Source: Helicoverpa zea
Taxonomy: Eukaryota > Arthropoda > Insecta > Lepidoptera > Noctuidae
DNA: 64,000 nt
Direction: 5' to 3'
Assembly (NCBI RefSeq): GCF_022581195.2
Contig: NC_061463.1
Location: 11,098,001 to 11,162,000 of the forward strand
The first letter of the stretch is position 1; the number at the start of each line of letters is the position of its first letter. Both the position numbers and the translations under genes were made by a program. Under the pieces are notes generated by a model, which saw nothing but the letters and a program-made list of their open reading frames with translations, searched no databases and was not told the origin of the DNA. Below are positions 22,501 to 32,639 of the stretch, piece by piece.

Positions 22501-24704
22501 TTTCATCCGCATCCGGGAATACATTCTTACTATAACGGAATAATTTTTTTTCTCATCGGTTCTGTAGTTTCGGAGTATTTAGGGTACAAACTGTATCCTC
22601 TTATCTTATTCTATTTATTTGTTTTTTTTTTTCCAATTATAATCATTTTGTTAATGTTTGCATCATAAAAAAATATAAAAACATGGAATCCTATTATTAT
22701 TTGTTTAGATAAGTTAGAGTTGATTCGAATTTTATAGGTATTTCCTACGTTCATTTTATCGCTTTGTTTATTAATTAAACGGATAACCGTTAGCCAATAA
22801 TTGTGTTATTTACCTCAATGTCTGACTTTGTTTTCATATTAGTTTTATACTATTTTATTTACATTCCACTATCTAAGCTTCTATTTACGTGAAACCGGTG
22901 AAGTGCGTCTGGGACTCGTGCATGAAGGGTTCCGTGCCATTATTTATAAAAAATCACGTTATTTTTAGGTATGGGAACCCCTAAGAATATTTATTTTATT
23001 CTGTGAATCTCATGTACTGCTACCAAATTGTAAAATCCTTTCACTTTTGGGGACCTACATTATCCCCGGGATGACAATAAGGCTTATTTTTATGTAACTG
23101 CGGGGACTAATTCCATCGGGAATGGAGTGAATCAGCGGAAAACAGCTAGATGGTATCATCAAAAAATATCATTTACTTTGTGGAGTGCAAAAATAGTTAT
23201 CTCAGAAAAATTATCATAATAACGTTATGTTTTCTAAGAAATCACTTTGACGTACAATTTTACCTAAACTTTGTTCGTCAAGCTTGTTTTTAAATAATCA
23301 AGGGTATCCCCCGTCTAACATTTAGATAACATATATAATAAAATAATAACATATACATACAATGGATAAGATTCTAATAAGAGGAAACATATTTTTGTTT
23401 GTTTGTGCCCAAAGGCTCCGAAACTACTGAATCGATTTCACAAATTCTTTTACTGTTGGAGAGGTACACTCATCCCGAGTAGCTTAGGCTATATTTTATC
23501 CCGGTACGGGCAGTAGTTCCCACCAGAAATCGTTTAGGTTACGTTACGTTAGTAAAATATAATGTAAAGAACTTAGTTTATTATAAGGAAAAATTAAGAA
23601 AAATACTTAACTTATGAGACAAACGATAGATGATTCAACTTCTTTTTTTATTGTGTTCTGCTCATTATTTTAACAAGAAATTCGTGTTTTTGAATTTTAA
23701 TGGAATCCTCTTTTTAAACGTCTGTATTTTTCAAAAAAGAAGAGTATCTTTAGTATAAATATTATGTTGTATCTCTTTTGATATTATGTTCTCCGTTTTT
23801 TTTTATATTAATCTACACATACTATTAAATTATTTCATAATCCACTTCATATTAAACAAACATTTTTAATTAGAGAGCCGGACAGATAGAGATACTTTTA
23901 CTATTTTGAGTACGGGCTTTTTTTTTTATTCCATCACAAATTGTTTACTTAACTTTTCCATATATATTGTTTCAAACTGTAAAAATACTCAGCCTCACAA
24001 ATGATATTCCGAACTGTGTAAGTAGCCTAACAAAAAAATATCAGACAGCTAAAAGTATATAGATCTATAAATAAATAGCAAGATTTTTTTTTTCCAACAA
24101 AACTTTTCCTGTTACTATTCATTTGAGTCACATAAGTATCTATTCAAAGCAATATCTTGAACTCAAACGCAACAAGCTTAATTGCTTGTTAAGGTATAAT
24201 AGGCATACACGTTTCCCAAAGTACTATACATATCAGGCTTAAAAATTTTGGGGAGGAAAATCATCATAAATGACCCTATTAGGGTGAAGGAAACATTATT
24301 TTCTTAGCCAGCCTTTCTAACAGCATGGCAGGCCTCTTCTCATACAGAGAAGTAATGAGTGTTAATCATAAACACTAAACAAGATCTAAGAACAAACAAT
24401 TTCTCTTTCATTTCCAAATAGGTACTTCTTTCATTCAGGAAAAAGCGACACTCAGTTTTTATTCCATTTCGATCACGTATCATGAAAAACAACTACCTCA
24501 CATAAGTACAAAATCAACAACAAACAACGGAGGTCAAAATTCACATCAGTTTATAAATAAAAAACAAAAGCACATACCTGGTACCGTAACTCTCAGACCC
24601 TTAGGGTAAATGGCTTCTAACTTAGCCGGTGGTACTGTATAAGCAGATGTTTTCACGGCATATATCGCGATGAACGCGAATAAATATAATGTTGTGCGCG
24701 CCAT
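13600..24704 (-). CDS. betaGRP: beta-1,3-glucan recognition protein, unit C (complete, eight exons, 490 aa)
   Basis: Exons: 24704-24578, 18476-18252, 17928-17663, 17352-17219, 15643-15477, 15143-14919, 14367-14225 and 13785-13600; 1473 nt including TAG. All introns are GT-AG and phases fit (1,1,0,2,1,1,0). Residues 1 to about 21 form a signal peptide (MARTTLYLFAFIAIYAVKTSA). About 24-117 is the CBM39 glucan-binding domain (AKLEAIYPKGLRV, FAFHGNLN, LKLGDKIYFWTYVIKNGLGY). About 122-160 is a Pro/Thr linker. About 175-490 is the GH16-like domain (CKGSLVFSEDF, DYPFNVYIPDNTISF, KYGKVEVRAKLPAG, DFWKHKNSWFPTW, VDYIRVYAL). Where active GH16 enzymes carry ExDxE or ExDxxE, this protein has E-I-N-L-E, so the central Asp is lost, as expected for a receptor rather than a hydrolase. 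Length matches the family (about 480-495). Intron 1 is 6.1 kb. Paralogue number cannot be assigned from sequence alone. Confidence 0.93.
14425..14545 (+). mobile_element. Non-LTR/SINE-like 3' tail, family N, copy 2
   Basis: GGGATTGTTCGAAAGAG, then TTTGATGATTT and a poly(A) run near 14540. Internally deleted copy in intron 6 of unit C, adjoining exon 7. Confidence 0.65.
14690..14765 (+). mobile_element. Retroposon tail with AGCAGTGGGAC signature
   Basis: GGAAGGCCTTTGCCCAGCAG followed by TGGGACAGCATAGGCT and an A-rich end. Similar tails occur at 28.15, 48.9, 52.7, 59.7 and 60.7 kb. Confidence 0.5.
15228..15390 (+). mobile_element. Truncated SINE family 1 copy in unit C intron 5
   Basis: Good tRNA-like head (GGTGGCCTAGTGGATAAAG, box B GGTTTCGATCC) and body up to TGTGTTTCGGATG, then a premature poly(A) run. 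The 3' half is missing. Confidence 0.75.
15738..15954. mobile_element. MITE with about 32-bp inverted ends, unit C intron 4
   Basis: Ends AGTTATCGGCACGAATCTTG and the complement with two mismatches. The core is unusually GC-rich (GAGACGCGGGGGCGGGC). Length about 217 bp. No transposase. Confidence 0.82.
15960..16140 (+). mobile_element. Degenerate lepidopteran retroposon tail (CCCGCGGTTTTAC type)
   Basis: GTCCCGTGGGAACTTCTGTC, then ATATAGCCTATGTTACTCGG and TAGTTTCGTAGATATAAAG. Comparable relics at 20.1, 23.4, 29.4, 30.3, 42.1, 49.7 and 57.8 kb. I do not assign a clade. Confidence 0.5.
16165..16522 (+). mobile_element. SINE family 2 (tRNA-derived), complete
   Basis: Head with box A (TTGGTCTAGTGGTCGCAAG) and box B (GGGTTCGATTCCC), then the CACAAAGCAGCCCGTAGTC and ATCTCTTTCCGGTCGTGTC body, ending near GGCCGTGGACGCC. 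Target duplication ATCAGTC(G/A)AAGT(G)TCT at 16149-16164 and 16523-16538 with small changes. In intron 4 of unit C. The reading frames here are SINE artefacts. Confidence 0.9.
17040..17183. mobile_element. 144-bp MITE, GGGCTGA family, copy 2
   Basis: Ends GAGCCGACTTTTCAATC and GATTGAAAAGTCAGCCC, flanked by TTA at 17037-17039 and 17184-17186. Same family as 9534-9671. It sits 33 bp downstream of exon 4 of unit C without harming the donor. Confidence 0.85.
19093..19235. mobile_element. MITE, GTCTTAC family, copy 2
   Basis: GTCTTACCACAAAAACTTTT to TTTTTGTAGTAAGGC, with the same internal TTATGACGTTGACAT and CATTTTGCAGCC words as 13225-13366. Confidence 0.78.
20066..20205 (+). mobile_element. Degenerate retroposon tail (CCCGCAGTTTCATCC type)
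   Basis: GTGTCCCGTGGGATTAACTG, CCGTACCGGGGTAAAATATA and CAGTAGTTTCAGAGCC, as in the 15.96-kb relic. Confidence 0.5.
20635..20858. mobile_element. MITE with about 56-bp inverted ends
   Basis: Arms AGTTCGGCCATTCAGAGAAT through TGAACTGACGACGTAA and the exact complement at the right end, flanked by TATA at 20631-20634 and 20859-20862. The arms look perfect over more than 50 bp, so the insertion is young. Intron 1 of unit C. Confidence 0.87.
20882..21000 (-). mobile_element. Non-LTR retrotransposon ORF 3' fragment
   Basis: Minus-strand frame LSIAIQRGNAASLLGTQG, the same protein block as at the left edge of the window, immediately right of the MITE. Confidence 0.5.
21690..21990 (+). mobile_element. 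Dispersed repeat with GTCACCAGGCTGTATCTCAT
   Basis: Starts near CTTCCGTACCCAATGGG, contains GTCCGTCTGTCACCAGGCTG and ATGAACCGTGATAG, and ends GGAACCCTTCGTGCGCGAGT with CGACTCGCACTTGGC. Recognised as a widespread lepidopteran repeat. Partial copies near 46.14-46.3 and 46.47 kb, and antisense at 22.9 kb. Confidence 0.55.
22138..22358 (+). mobile_element. Non-autonomous repeat bounded by AATATTATAAA and CGAAGTCGCGGGC
   Basis: Begins ACTAATATTATAAACGCGAA and ends AGACGAAGTCGCGGGCACCA with GCTAGTA. This start-end pair is very common in lepidopteran genomes. Confidence 0.6.
23395..23525 (-). mobile_element. Degenerate retroposon tail, antisense
   Basis: CAGTAGTTTCGGAGCC (complement) and CCCGGTACGGGCAGTAGTTC mark the same relic family as at 15.96 and 20.07 kb. 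Confidence 0.5.
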
Positions 24705-25522
24705 GACGTCCGCGCTCGACGACGGATGGCAGTAGACTGACGTTTGTCGTTACGGAGTTATGCGCCCGCGCATCTGTAAGTGTAGAACGATTGTGTGTTA
24801 GATGTGGCAAATAAGTGTTGTAGAGGAAAATATTTAGAGGCTTAAGGTAGTTTATGTCAAGAGGAAAAAGTGATAGTGATGAATAATATAGCTTAGATAG
24901 CGGATAACCGTGATTTAATTTCAATAAGAAGACAAATTTCAATATAAAAATTAAAAAACTTTTAAGCTAACATATATATCTACCTGTCCAGCTATTCGGT
25001 ATACATCCAATGTTTTTTATACTCAAACACTGTTGTTAAAACAGTTAGCGAAAATATGGGAATGTCTACAAGATAATGAAGTTTCCTAATCCAAATACAA
25101 ATCACTTAAACTTGAAAAGCTTAAACATACATAAGTTACATGCAGTCGATGTGAAATATTCGGCGGTTTTGGCCACAGGTGGCAAATAAGCCGAGTTGAG
25201 CCTAAACCTAACAAATTGAAGGCATTTTGTTTGGCTCACACAAATGGTAGGCGACATCGTTACTGTAATTATTTGGATAGTAAATCGACTGATACGTAAA
25301 CTGTGTTTAATTATATGTACCTACATTTGATAATTTGGGTTTAGCTCAAACCAGCGTCATCATCCACAGACCCTAACATAGTTGGGAAAAGGCTAGGCAG
25401 ATAATAACATTAACATGAGGAACATCTTTTATAAAGCAGCTTATATCATCTTTTATAGATGTAAAAGGCCACTGATGATGAGGAAGTTTAAACATAGGGA
25501 ACTTTAAACAAGATGGGTAGGT
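24705..25522. other. Upstream region of unit C
   Basis: Promoter region expected on the minus strand. The first 75 bp above the start codon are relatively GC-rich (CGTCCGCGCTCGACGACGG). A possible initiator cannot be separated from chance and no TATA box is convincing. A tail relic (AGTTGGGAAAAGGCTAGGC) lies near 25380. Confidence 0.35.
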
Positions 25523-25534
25523 ATATAATATGCC

Positions 25535-25692
25535 TTTTTTTTTAACGACGTCAAAAATCATCAAATGACCCCTCCCGCTGTGAGTTAGCAGCGGTGAGGG
25601 AGTGTCAGACTCTTACTGACTAAAAACCGTCGTGTTCCGTCATAGGCCTTTTATGTACCAGGGCCGCGGTATCTCTTTCGAACAACCCGCAG
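25535..25692 (-). mobile_element. 5'-truncated retroposon, family N, with target duplication
   Basis: Reverse complement of the 55.6-55.96 kb element from its poly(A) end inward. Target duplication ATATAATATGCC at 25523-25534 and 25693-25704. Truncation at the 5' end with a poly(A) tail and a duplication of variable length marks LINE-type target-primed insertion. Confidence 0.88.
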
Positions 25693-26449
25693 ATATAATA
25701 TGCCCTGAATTCATAATCTTAGGATTCGAGTAATTTTCGAATAAGGGTCTGCTCATAGAGTTTTGGGGTTTCATCATCTGCTTAGGCTTTTTAAGTTTTT
25801 GTAAAAATGATGAGATAATGGCTTTATTTACTGTGTAAAAAAATCACGAAGGACTTGTTGTCTGATTTCAAAAAATATGAGGTCATAAAGGATATCTAAA
25901 GAAATCAGATAGGTTTGACTATTCACATGTTTGCTAAGGTGGCTAACTGAGTTTACAATAACCCTTTTGAAGGTAAGTTAAGGAAGTATTTGCTTCCAGT
26001 TTGTTCAATTAATTGAAAACTTTGGATCGACAAGATTCTCCGCCTGCTCGAGTTTACTCACAGATATTAAATTAAACTTCTATTTTAATGAGGTGTAGGA
26101 TTACTTTGGTATAAAAAAGTCTGTTTCTTACAAAGTAGGTTAAGAAGATTTTTATTTAGACTTGGACAAGGTAATCTATAAGAAATTGTTGTTAAAGTTT
26201 AGTTTGTTTTTAAATTGCAAAGTTTGAACACAAATCTTAGGAGCTACTGGTTCAATTTAAAAAAATACTTGAAAGTGGGATGGCCTGTTTATCCAGGCTA
26301 TAAGATATATAATAAATCTAATAAAATATCACACTTTTCTATCTGTGTCTCAACGCTTTGTAAATTAGAAATTCATACGAACATTTCCCGAAATATAAGA
26401 CAAATGTTTTCTTTTAACAAACTACTACTTTAAACTTTTACAAACTTAG

Positions 26450-26568
26450 TAGGCACAGACGCCAGCAGGTCAACCTACACGAACATGCCAAATTCCAATG
26501 GAACACTAACCTTATACTATTATGATAAAGCTGAAAATCTATTGAAGAAATTTGACAGATTTTGTCAG
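26450..26568 (+). repeat. Lone inverted copy of the unit A/B intron 2 segment
   Basis: GACGCCAGCAGGTCAACCTA through ATTGAAGAAATTTGACAG matches 841-956 and 11345-11458, but no exon homology flanks it. It is either a dispersed repeat that was in the ancestor of A and B, or a relic of another betaGRP copy. Confidence 0.55.
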
Positions 26569-27755
26569 TCTATAAATTCTAGTCATTATGAGGTCTATGG
26601 CATCAAGTGCGCGATAATGAGCACCCGGTTGAACCGGTGCGTCGTTGCTTCAGAGTATATATTATAACATATGTGTATACTTGTTCGTCTGTCTGTTATA
26701 AAATGACGTCACAATTAAGTATCTACTAAGTTTATGTACATTTATCTTACTAGCGTCTGGCCACAAATAAACCATAGTTTTTTTTTCAAAGATAATTCTA
26801 ACTTCTTTTCTTCAAACTAACAAAGACTTATGAGAAAAATATCATCATCATCATCTGTTTAGCCTTTTCCCAAATATATTGAGGTCGGCGACCCGATACC
26901 TTTTGCTTAGACCAGACTACCTGTAACGACTGTCACACATGTTTAAATGACAGCCTCACCAATTTATAAAACATATTTTTTTTTGTCAATATTAAATATA
27001 AAAATAAAAAAAACATTTAAAAATATAAAAAATAGGTTGCCACCGAACATATATTATTATTACCTAGGAAATGTATTCTGATCACACTTAATCATATAAG
27101 CGGACAGTTAAAACTCAATTAATTTTCTATTAGACTTGTTGATTATGTGGTTAATTTAATTTGATTTGTTATTTGATTAACTGGTTTTATTTAACGAGTG
27201 TACAGTAGGTGACAATTTTTTCACCGGGGAGGGATCCATATGGACTTCCTTCTCGTGGGGAGAGGTGGAGTGGCAGCCGCAGCATTTCAATTCTACCGCA
27301 ACACCATCTATAAGATATCACAGTTTTGAAGTTAATTTAAAAACTAGCCGGCCAGTGCAACTTACAAGAGGTTTAGTTCATTCCAATTGCGATAGATGGC
27401 GCTGCATGTAACTTCTAGAATTAAAGTTAAGAAAATAAAATAAGAATAAAATACACATAATCTTTAAAAAAATGACAATCGATATCTTAAGATCAAATAT
27501 ATTTTTGGAACTTTAAAACAATATCGTACATATTCAATAGGTGTAAATAAGATAAGAACGAAAGGAAAGCACGTTTCGTAAATACATATAAAATTAAATA
27601 TTCTTCATCAAAATGTCACGTTTCAGACATTTTGTGCCTTCATATTTCGTATCACCCATTGGCAGGCGGATATCCGGCCCTATTTCTTTCTATTTTTATA
27701 TTATTAATAATATAGCCAACGTTAATATTTTTATTAAAATATTTATATTTAAAAA

Positions 27756-28110
27756 GTCGTGGTGGCCTAGTGTATAAAGAACTAACCTCTCAAGTATTAA
27801 TGGCATCCTCGGCCGATTTCGGCCACGGCGGCTGTTCTCATTTAAGGAAATGCAATTTAAGGAAGTGCAGGACATATTATAGTGCACGAGCATTTGCGCA
27901 GACACAGGTGCACTCCCTATTCCTTCACTCTCATAACCCGATGGGACGGCAATCCGACACGACCGGAAAGAGATCAGGTGCAGGGCCGACATTTACGTGC
28001 CTCTCAAGTATGAGGTTGTCGGTTCGATTCCAGGTCAAGCAAGTACCAATGCAACTTATCTAAGTTTGTAGGTACGTACCTACTTTCTAAGTATATCATG
28101 GACGTCAATG
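27756..28110 (+). mobile_element. SINE family 1 interrupted by SINE family 2
   Basis: Head AGTCGTGGTGGCCTAGTG up to CCTCTCAAGTAT, then a foreign block, then CCTCTCAAGTATGAGG and box B (GGTTCGATTCC) with the start of the body. The repeated 12 bp is the target duplication of the insert. Confidence 0.85.
27798..28009 (-). mobile_element. 5'-truncated SINE family 2 nested in SINE family 1
   Basis: Contains ATCGGCC-type end, TGCACGAGCATTTGCGCAGA (as complement) and CGGTCGTGTCGG, but lacks the tRNA-like head. Flanked by CCTCTCAAGTAT at 27786-27797 and 28010-28021. Loss of the 5' end is expected if reverse transcription stopped early. Confidence 0.88.
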
Positions 28111-29177
28111 GCTGATAAAAAAGGTGAAGGAAAACCTTCTCCGTGTGATAGGAGGCCTGTGCCCAGCAGTGGGAAGATAAAAAGGCTGTAATAGTAACAA
28201 CAGTATTTATTTATTTGTCTCCCGTAGTTTTATCAGTGCTCTGAACCAGCTAGTTACCTGATTAAACATAAAAAGTAAACTTAATAGGTAAAGCAGGTCT
28301 ACAAAAGTTTCTGGTTTCTGGCTCGTGCCATTTTGCTGTGAAATTGTTTAAAACTGCATACTATACTATACTTCGTTTAATATTGACTATTTTATCTATA
28401 GCTTATTGATAGATAACCTAATTTTTTATCTCTAGTACTTAGGTATCCTGTAGTGCTTACAGATATAATGCCCTTTGGCGATAACGACTGGTAAGCCAAA
28501 TCTACCTAAAATTACCACTAAACTTAGTAAAAAAATAGATGGCCTGGCATAGATTTTAGTACTGATTGCTTATGATTGTAAGTTAAAACCTACACTGTCA
28601 AAAACTATTAATATATTATACTATTTACTTTCCGGTTTTCCTTGGCGTCACATGTTACAAAAATGTTAAATACACGGTGTCATGGTGCTTAAGAAAAAAA
28701 CCCATACAAAATTTGTGTCAAAACAGGTGTCTGTGACACTAACAAAGTTTTGAATTAATTGTAGAAAAATAGAGCTTTTTTAACCTTACCTATGACGAAT
28801 AACGTTAAACATTTTTATATAATTGAAATTGGAGTAGATATTTCATAGTAGGTACAGATCCAAATTCAACAAAATGTTGCAATTCTAAACCCTTTCCAAA
28901 TATTTGGCCATCCATTCCACCATTTTAATTTCTGCAGTCGTAAACGATAGCAAAGGCAACAATCGACTCGAACACTTGAAGATGTCTAGACTACCATGTA
29001 GGACTAACGGGAATTTTAGACTAGACTGCTGACTACAGTCAATGGCCTAGCGTTATTACGTACTTTATGAACTTGTAATTAAAAGCTGGGTGGCTTGAAA
29101 AGAGTTTTGTAATGTCGGAAAGTTATTTAAAAAATATTTATTCCTGTTATTGTACAATGTACCATATTAGGAATTAA
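28110..29177. other. AT-rich spacer with retroposon tails
   Basis: A tail (GAGGCCTGTGCCCAGCAGTG) at about 28150-28190; otherwise low-complexity DNA. A GGTGTCATGGTGCTTAAG word near 28678 may belong to another repeat. No coding signal. Confidence 0.5.
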
Positions 29178-29350
29178 AATCAAATCAAATCTCTTTATTT
29201 TCAGGCTGCATAGGCCCATGGATATATACCTTAAAGACTAACATACATATTATATTATACAAACATTGTTAGTATATAAAAAACTATGTTAGTAACACTT
29301 TACTACGCACTATGTCACTCCGTGCGGTTCTGTGGCACTTGTCCGCGGAA
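29178..29350 (-). mobile_element. 3' end of a non-LTR retrotransposon
   Basis: On the minus strand it runs from ACAAGTGCCACAGAACCGCA to AATAAAGAGATTTGATTTG, a poly(A)-signal-like end followed by a short (GATTT)n tail, as in CR1/jockey-like elements. Confidence 0.5.
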
Positions 29351-31403
29351 AGTTAAACGTAACAACTCTTACAAAGCTTAGATAAAAAGATTTACCCATT
29401 GCCTGAATATCTGAGGGCACGGCAGTGCCCCAGCCATTGTCAGAATTTTTAAAAACTGTTCAGTAGTTTTTGAGCCTATTCATTACAACCAAACAAACAA
29501 ACAAAGTTTTCCTCTTTATAATATTAGTATAGAAGTAGGATTTAAATTGGTCAGTTTTCCGTTATCATGACAGAAATGTAACCTTCTAAAAACCAGTAGC
29601 GTCACGTAAACAATAACCGAAGGTTAACAAGTCAATATTGATCGGTTATGCGTATATCTCAGCGGTTGACCGATTACCGCGGCTTGTGATAACATTTCAC
29701 CAAGTGTTAGTGTAGGATTAAATAGTCATATATGGACCTATTACGATATACAAACAATTAGGATCAAGGAAAGAATATTTTACTATCTGTTATCACGTTT
29801 TAAGGGAACGACTTCCCGCACCTAGAAAAATGTTACCTGCCTAATCATTGATTCTAAAAATTTTATATGTAAGATAATATAGCAATTCATCCTGGCTTGC
29901 TTCGCAGGGGAAAGTTATCTCATGAATCAGGTCTCCATCTATTCTCTCAGGAATCCATGTATTGGTAAAACCGCATTGAAATCTATGTAATCTTTTTGTG
30001 TTTGCCTCGAGTATAATATTACTGGGTGTAATATGGAAAGTTAGACGAATGTTACAAAGTTGCAGGCAAAAGCTAGTTTCCATAATGTCTACTAATTAAA
30101 TTCGTAACCAGATCATAAATATTTATTAGGTCTAACGTATTATTTGCTCTGTTTCATACATTTGGTCTACCGTAATGAAAGCCTCTGCAAATATGGCAAG
30201 GGTTCATTCAGAATGGCTGATGTTCGTTTGTTTATTGTAGAAGGGATGTATTGGTAAAGTATATCTATCTGGCTGTTTCTGTCTCGTGGAAACTACTTCC
30301 TGTAGCCGGGTATTATATAGCCTTAGTTACCCATAGATAGTGAAGCTTTTCAACGGTGAAAGAATTTTCAAATCAATATGGTGCAAACAAGCAACATTTT
30401 TATTCCCGTTTATAAATAATATTGAGATAAGGGATGATGATAATATAATATTAGCATATAAACAGATATAGATATTCCTTTAAATAGTTTATTACATTTT
30501 CATTATTGTACCTTATAAGATAATTAAGTATTTTATGTGTTCAGTGATCTATCTTTGACAGCCGTTTCGGGTGTCGGAAGCTAACCCCAACATAGTTGTG
30601 AAAAGGCTAGGCAATAGGCAAATGTCACAAAACTTTTAAACCAACATTTTACTCCTTTTCCTTCACTCAAAAAGTATTTTAGAAAAGTGTAAAATTACCC
30701 TCCATCACATGATGGGTTTTCCAAGCTTCGGCATGCTATTCGTGTCACAAATCGTATGGAGCCATAGACTAATGACTGCTGGTCACGCCATGACAAATCA
30801 CACACATAAGACTTACTAGGAAATAATACGGTCCCAGAATATCGTATGGAAGTTCTAAAATTAGTGTGTGATTTTTTTCCTTTCGATTTTGAACTGTATT
30901 TGTTGGTTTTTAGAGGTTTTAATCGTTTGAGAGAGCTTTATTTGTTTGCTTTTTTAACTTATTAAAATCTAGATGTTGTTATATACTCGTATACTGCTTT
31001 CTTTTTAAAACTTTTCTCCACAACTGTGATATTATATGGAATTTCTACTCACAAGAAGTGTTGTCATTTGTTTTTCTGTGTGTTTCATGTATTTTTTAAA
31101 AGGGGGTTTTCCTCAATACAATGGAATAGTAAATGGAATGACTTGTTAAAAATATATACAGGTTTTGGTATATTTTTTACATGTTTGGAAGAAGGCTTAC
31201 TTAAAATAATGTACCTTCTTAATAATTACGCTTTCATGATTAAACAGCTGAACCAATTATTACAATGATATTTAGTGTAGGGATACCATAAGCCTTTCAG
31301 ACGATTTCAGGATACTTTATATCCAGATACATCTAATAGTTTTCACAGGACGCAAGTAAAACCATCAGAAAAATTTCACCATTTCATATCTTTTGTTTAC
31401 CAG
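29350..31403. other. Gene-poor stretch
   Basis: Relics of the CCCGCGG-type retroposon at about 29440-29535 and 30270-30400, a SINE family 1 tail at about 30555-30620, and AT-rich DNA. No exon supported; frames at 29841-30083 and 31026-31268 lack any motif. Confidence 0.5.
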
Positions 31404-31571
31404 CTAAATGAACAAGTTACAGAAATACAAGCAACGCCAGAAGGCAAGCTAGTGTTCCATTGTAATAGATATCAGAACACTTCAGTATATTGTGAGGTAT
31501 TGCGCGATACTAACTCGCCTTGCCGCTTCACTTGCACTCAGACAAACGTCAAGTTTACTGCACTCAAGACG
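31404..31571 (+). other. Candidate orphan exon, 56 codons, in the first copy of a tandem duplication
   Basis: The stretch is bounded by a strong acceptor (pyrimidine tract, TTTACCAG) and a strong donor (ACG/GTATGT). Between them it is open for exactly 56 codons in phase 0, reading LNEQVTEIQATPEGKLVFHC, then VYCEVLRD and PCRFTCTQTNVKF, with four Cys. I cannot assign a family. The duplicate at about 31910-32060 carries an in-frame stop, a roughly 32-bp deletion and a destroyed donor, so if this is coding, only the first copy can work. No partner exon with a start codon was found upstream, so a decayed gene fragment or captured transposon piece is equally possible. Confidence 0.3.
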
Positions 31572-32412
31572 GTATGTATGAGTGACCATGTATTTTAGTA
31601 TAAGTGTATAGTCCTGGTTATATACATATTTTATTACTAGCTGTTGCCCGCGACTTCGTCTGCGTGGGCAATATAGAATTGTCAAAATACTACTTATCCC
31701 GTAGCTGTATTCTTTCACATGGCAGTATAGTTAGGATTACCTACTACTTAGCAGCCGCACGGGTTGATCGATCAAGGTTGTGTCGACGAAAAACTTGTCT
31801 TTTCGACCCTAAAAAAACAATTGGAGGATTTTCTGTTTGAAATAATTTGAAAAAGGAAAAAAAATACTTTCATGTAAATTTTTATTGTAATCAAGGTCTG
31901 CTTTCTATATGAACAACTTACAGAAACACAAGCAACGCCAGAAGGCAAGCTAGTGTACCATTGTAATGGATATTAAAATTCCTGTAACAATTCTGTACAT
32001 TTGCAGGTATTGCACTCAGGCAAAGATCAAGTTTAGTGTACTCAAGACGATCGGTGTGGGTGACCGTCTATTTTAGTTTAATGTGGATAGTCCTGCTTAA
32101 TTTTTTTTTCTTTACTTGCTTGTAACCTGTAGTTCTGGTTTTGTAATCATGACTATTGTAACTGTAACTATGATTAAACTTGTAATATATTGCATACTTT
32201 GTTCCTAAGCTACAGCTTTTTTCACACATTTTCTTAAACTGACGATAGCGGCAGTGGGTAGAAAATTGTATTAGTGGTCTTTGTAATATAATAATATAAA
32301 AAAGGAAGTTAAGGGTGTCAGTTTGTCTTTTCGACGTTAAAAAAAGGATTGGAGGATTTTCTGCTCGAAATACTTTGAAAAAGAAAAACTTTACTAATTT
32401 CCTTTCATGTAA
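31404..32412 (+). repeat. Imperfect tandem duplication, unit about 510 bp
   Basis: Two segments recur in the same order: the CAAGCAACGCCAGAAGGCAA block at 31405-31618 and about 31910-32098, and the TTGTCTTTTCGAC block at about 31790-31875 and 32320-32412. The first copy carries a retroposon-type fragment (TAGCTGTTGCCCGCGACTTC, at about 31640). The second has unrelated AT-rich filler between the blocks. Divergence is moderate, so the duplication is not recent. Confidence 0.65.
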
Positions 32413-32639
32413 CTTTTTTTTATTAAAAACTCGTATTTTTTATCTGAGCTTTGATTATAATACACTAATTTTCCTCCGTATATTATATTTATTAGATTTT
32501 TGTTTTTAATCAGGCATTCAGTTTGCCCAACTTTGAAAATTAAACACACTTCTTGGTGCCCCGTAGAAATGGTTGGGACTATCATAAAAACCGCCAAAAT
32601 CCTGTTTTTCTTTTTTAAGAATGTCCTGAATTTGCATCG

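Larger units (their letters stand above)
18477..24577. other. Intron 1 of unit C (6.1 kb)
   Basis: No exon seen. Besides the elements listed separately, it has an ACCGACTTCAAAAAAAATGAGG repeat at about 18590-18760 (as near 45.02 kb), RTE-like relics at 21555-21680 and 22490-22600, an antisense relic at about 22880-22990, and AT-rich DNA. Such long first introns often carry regulatory DNA, but none was identified. Confidence 0.6.
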
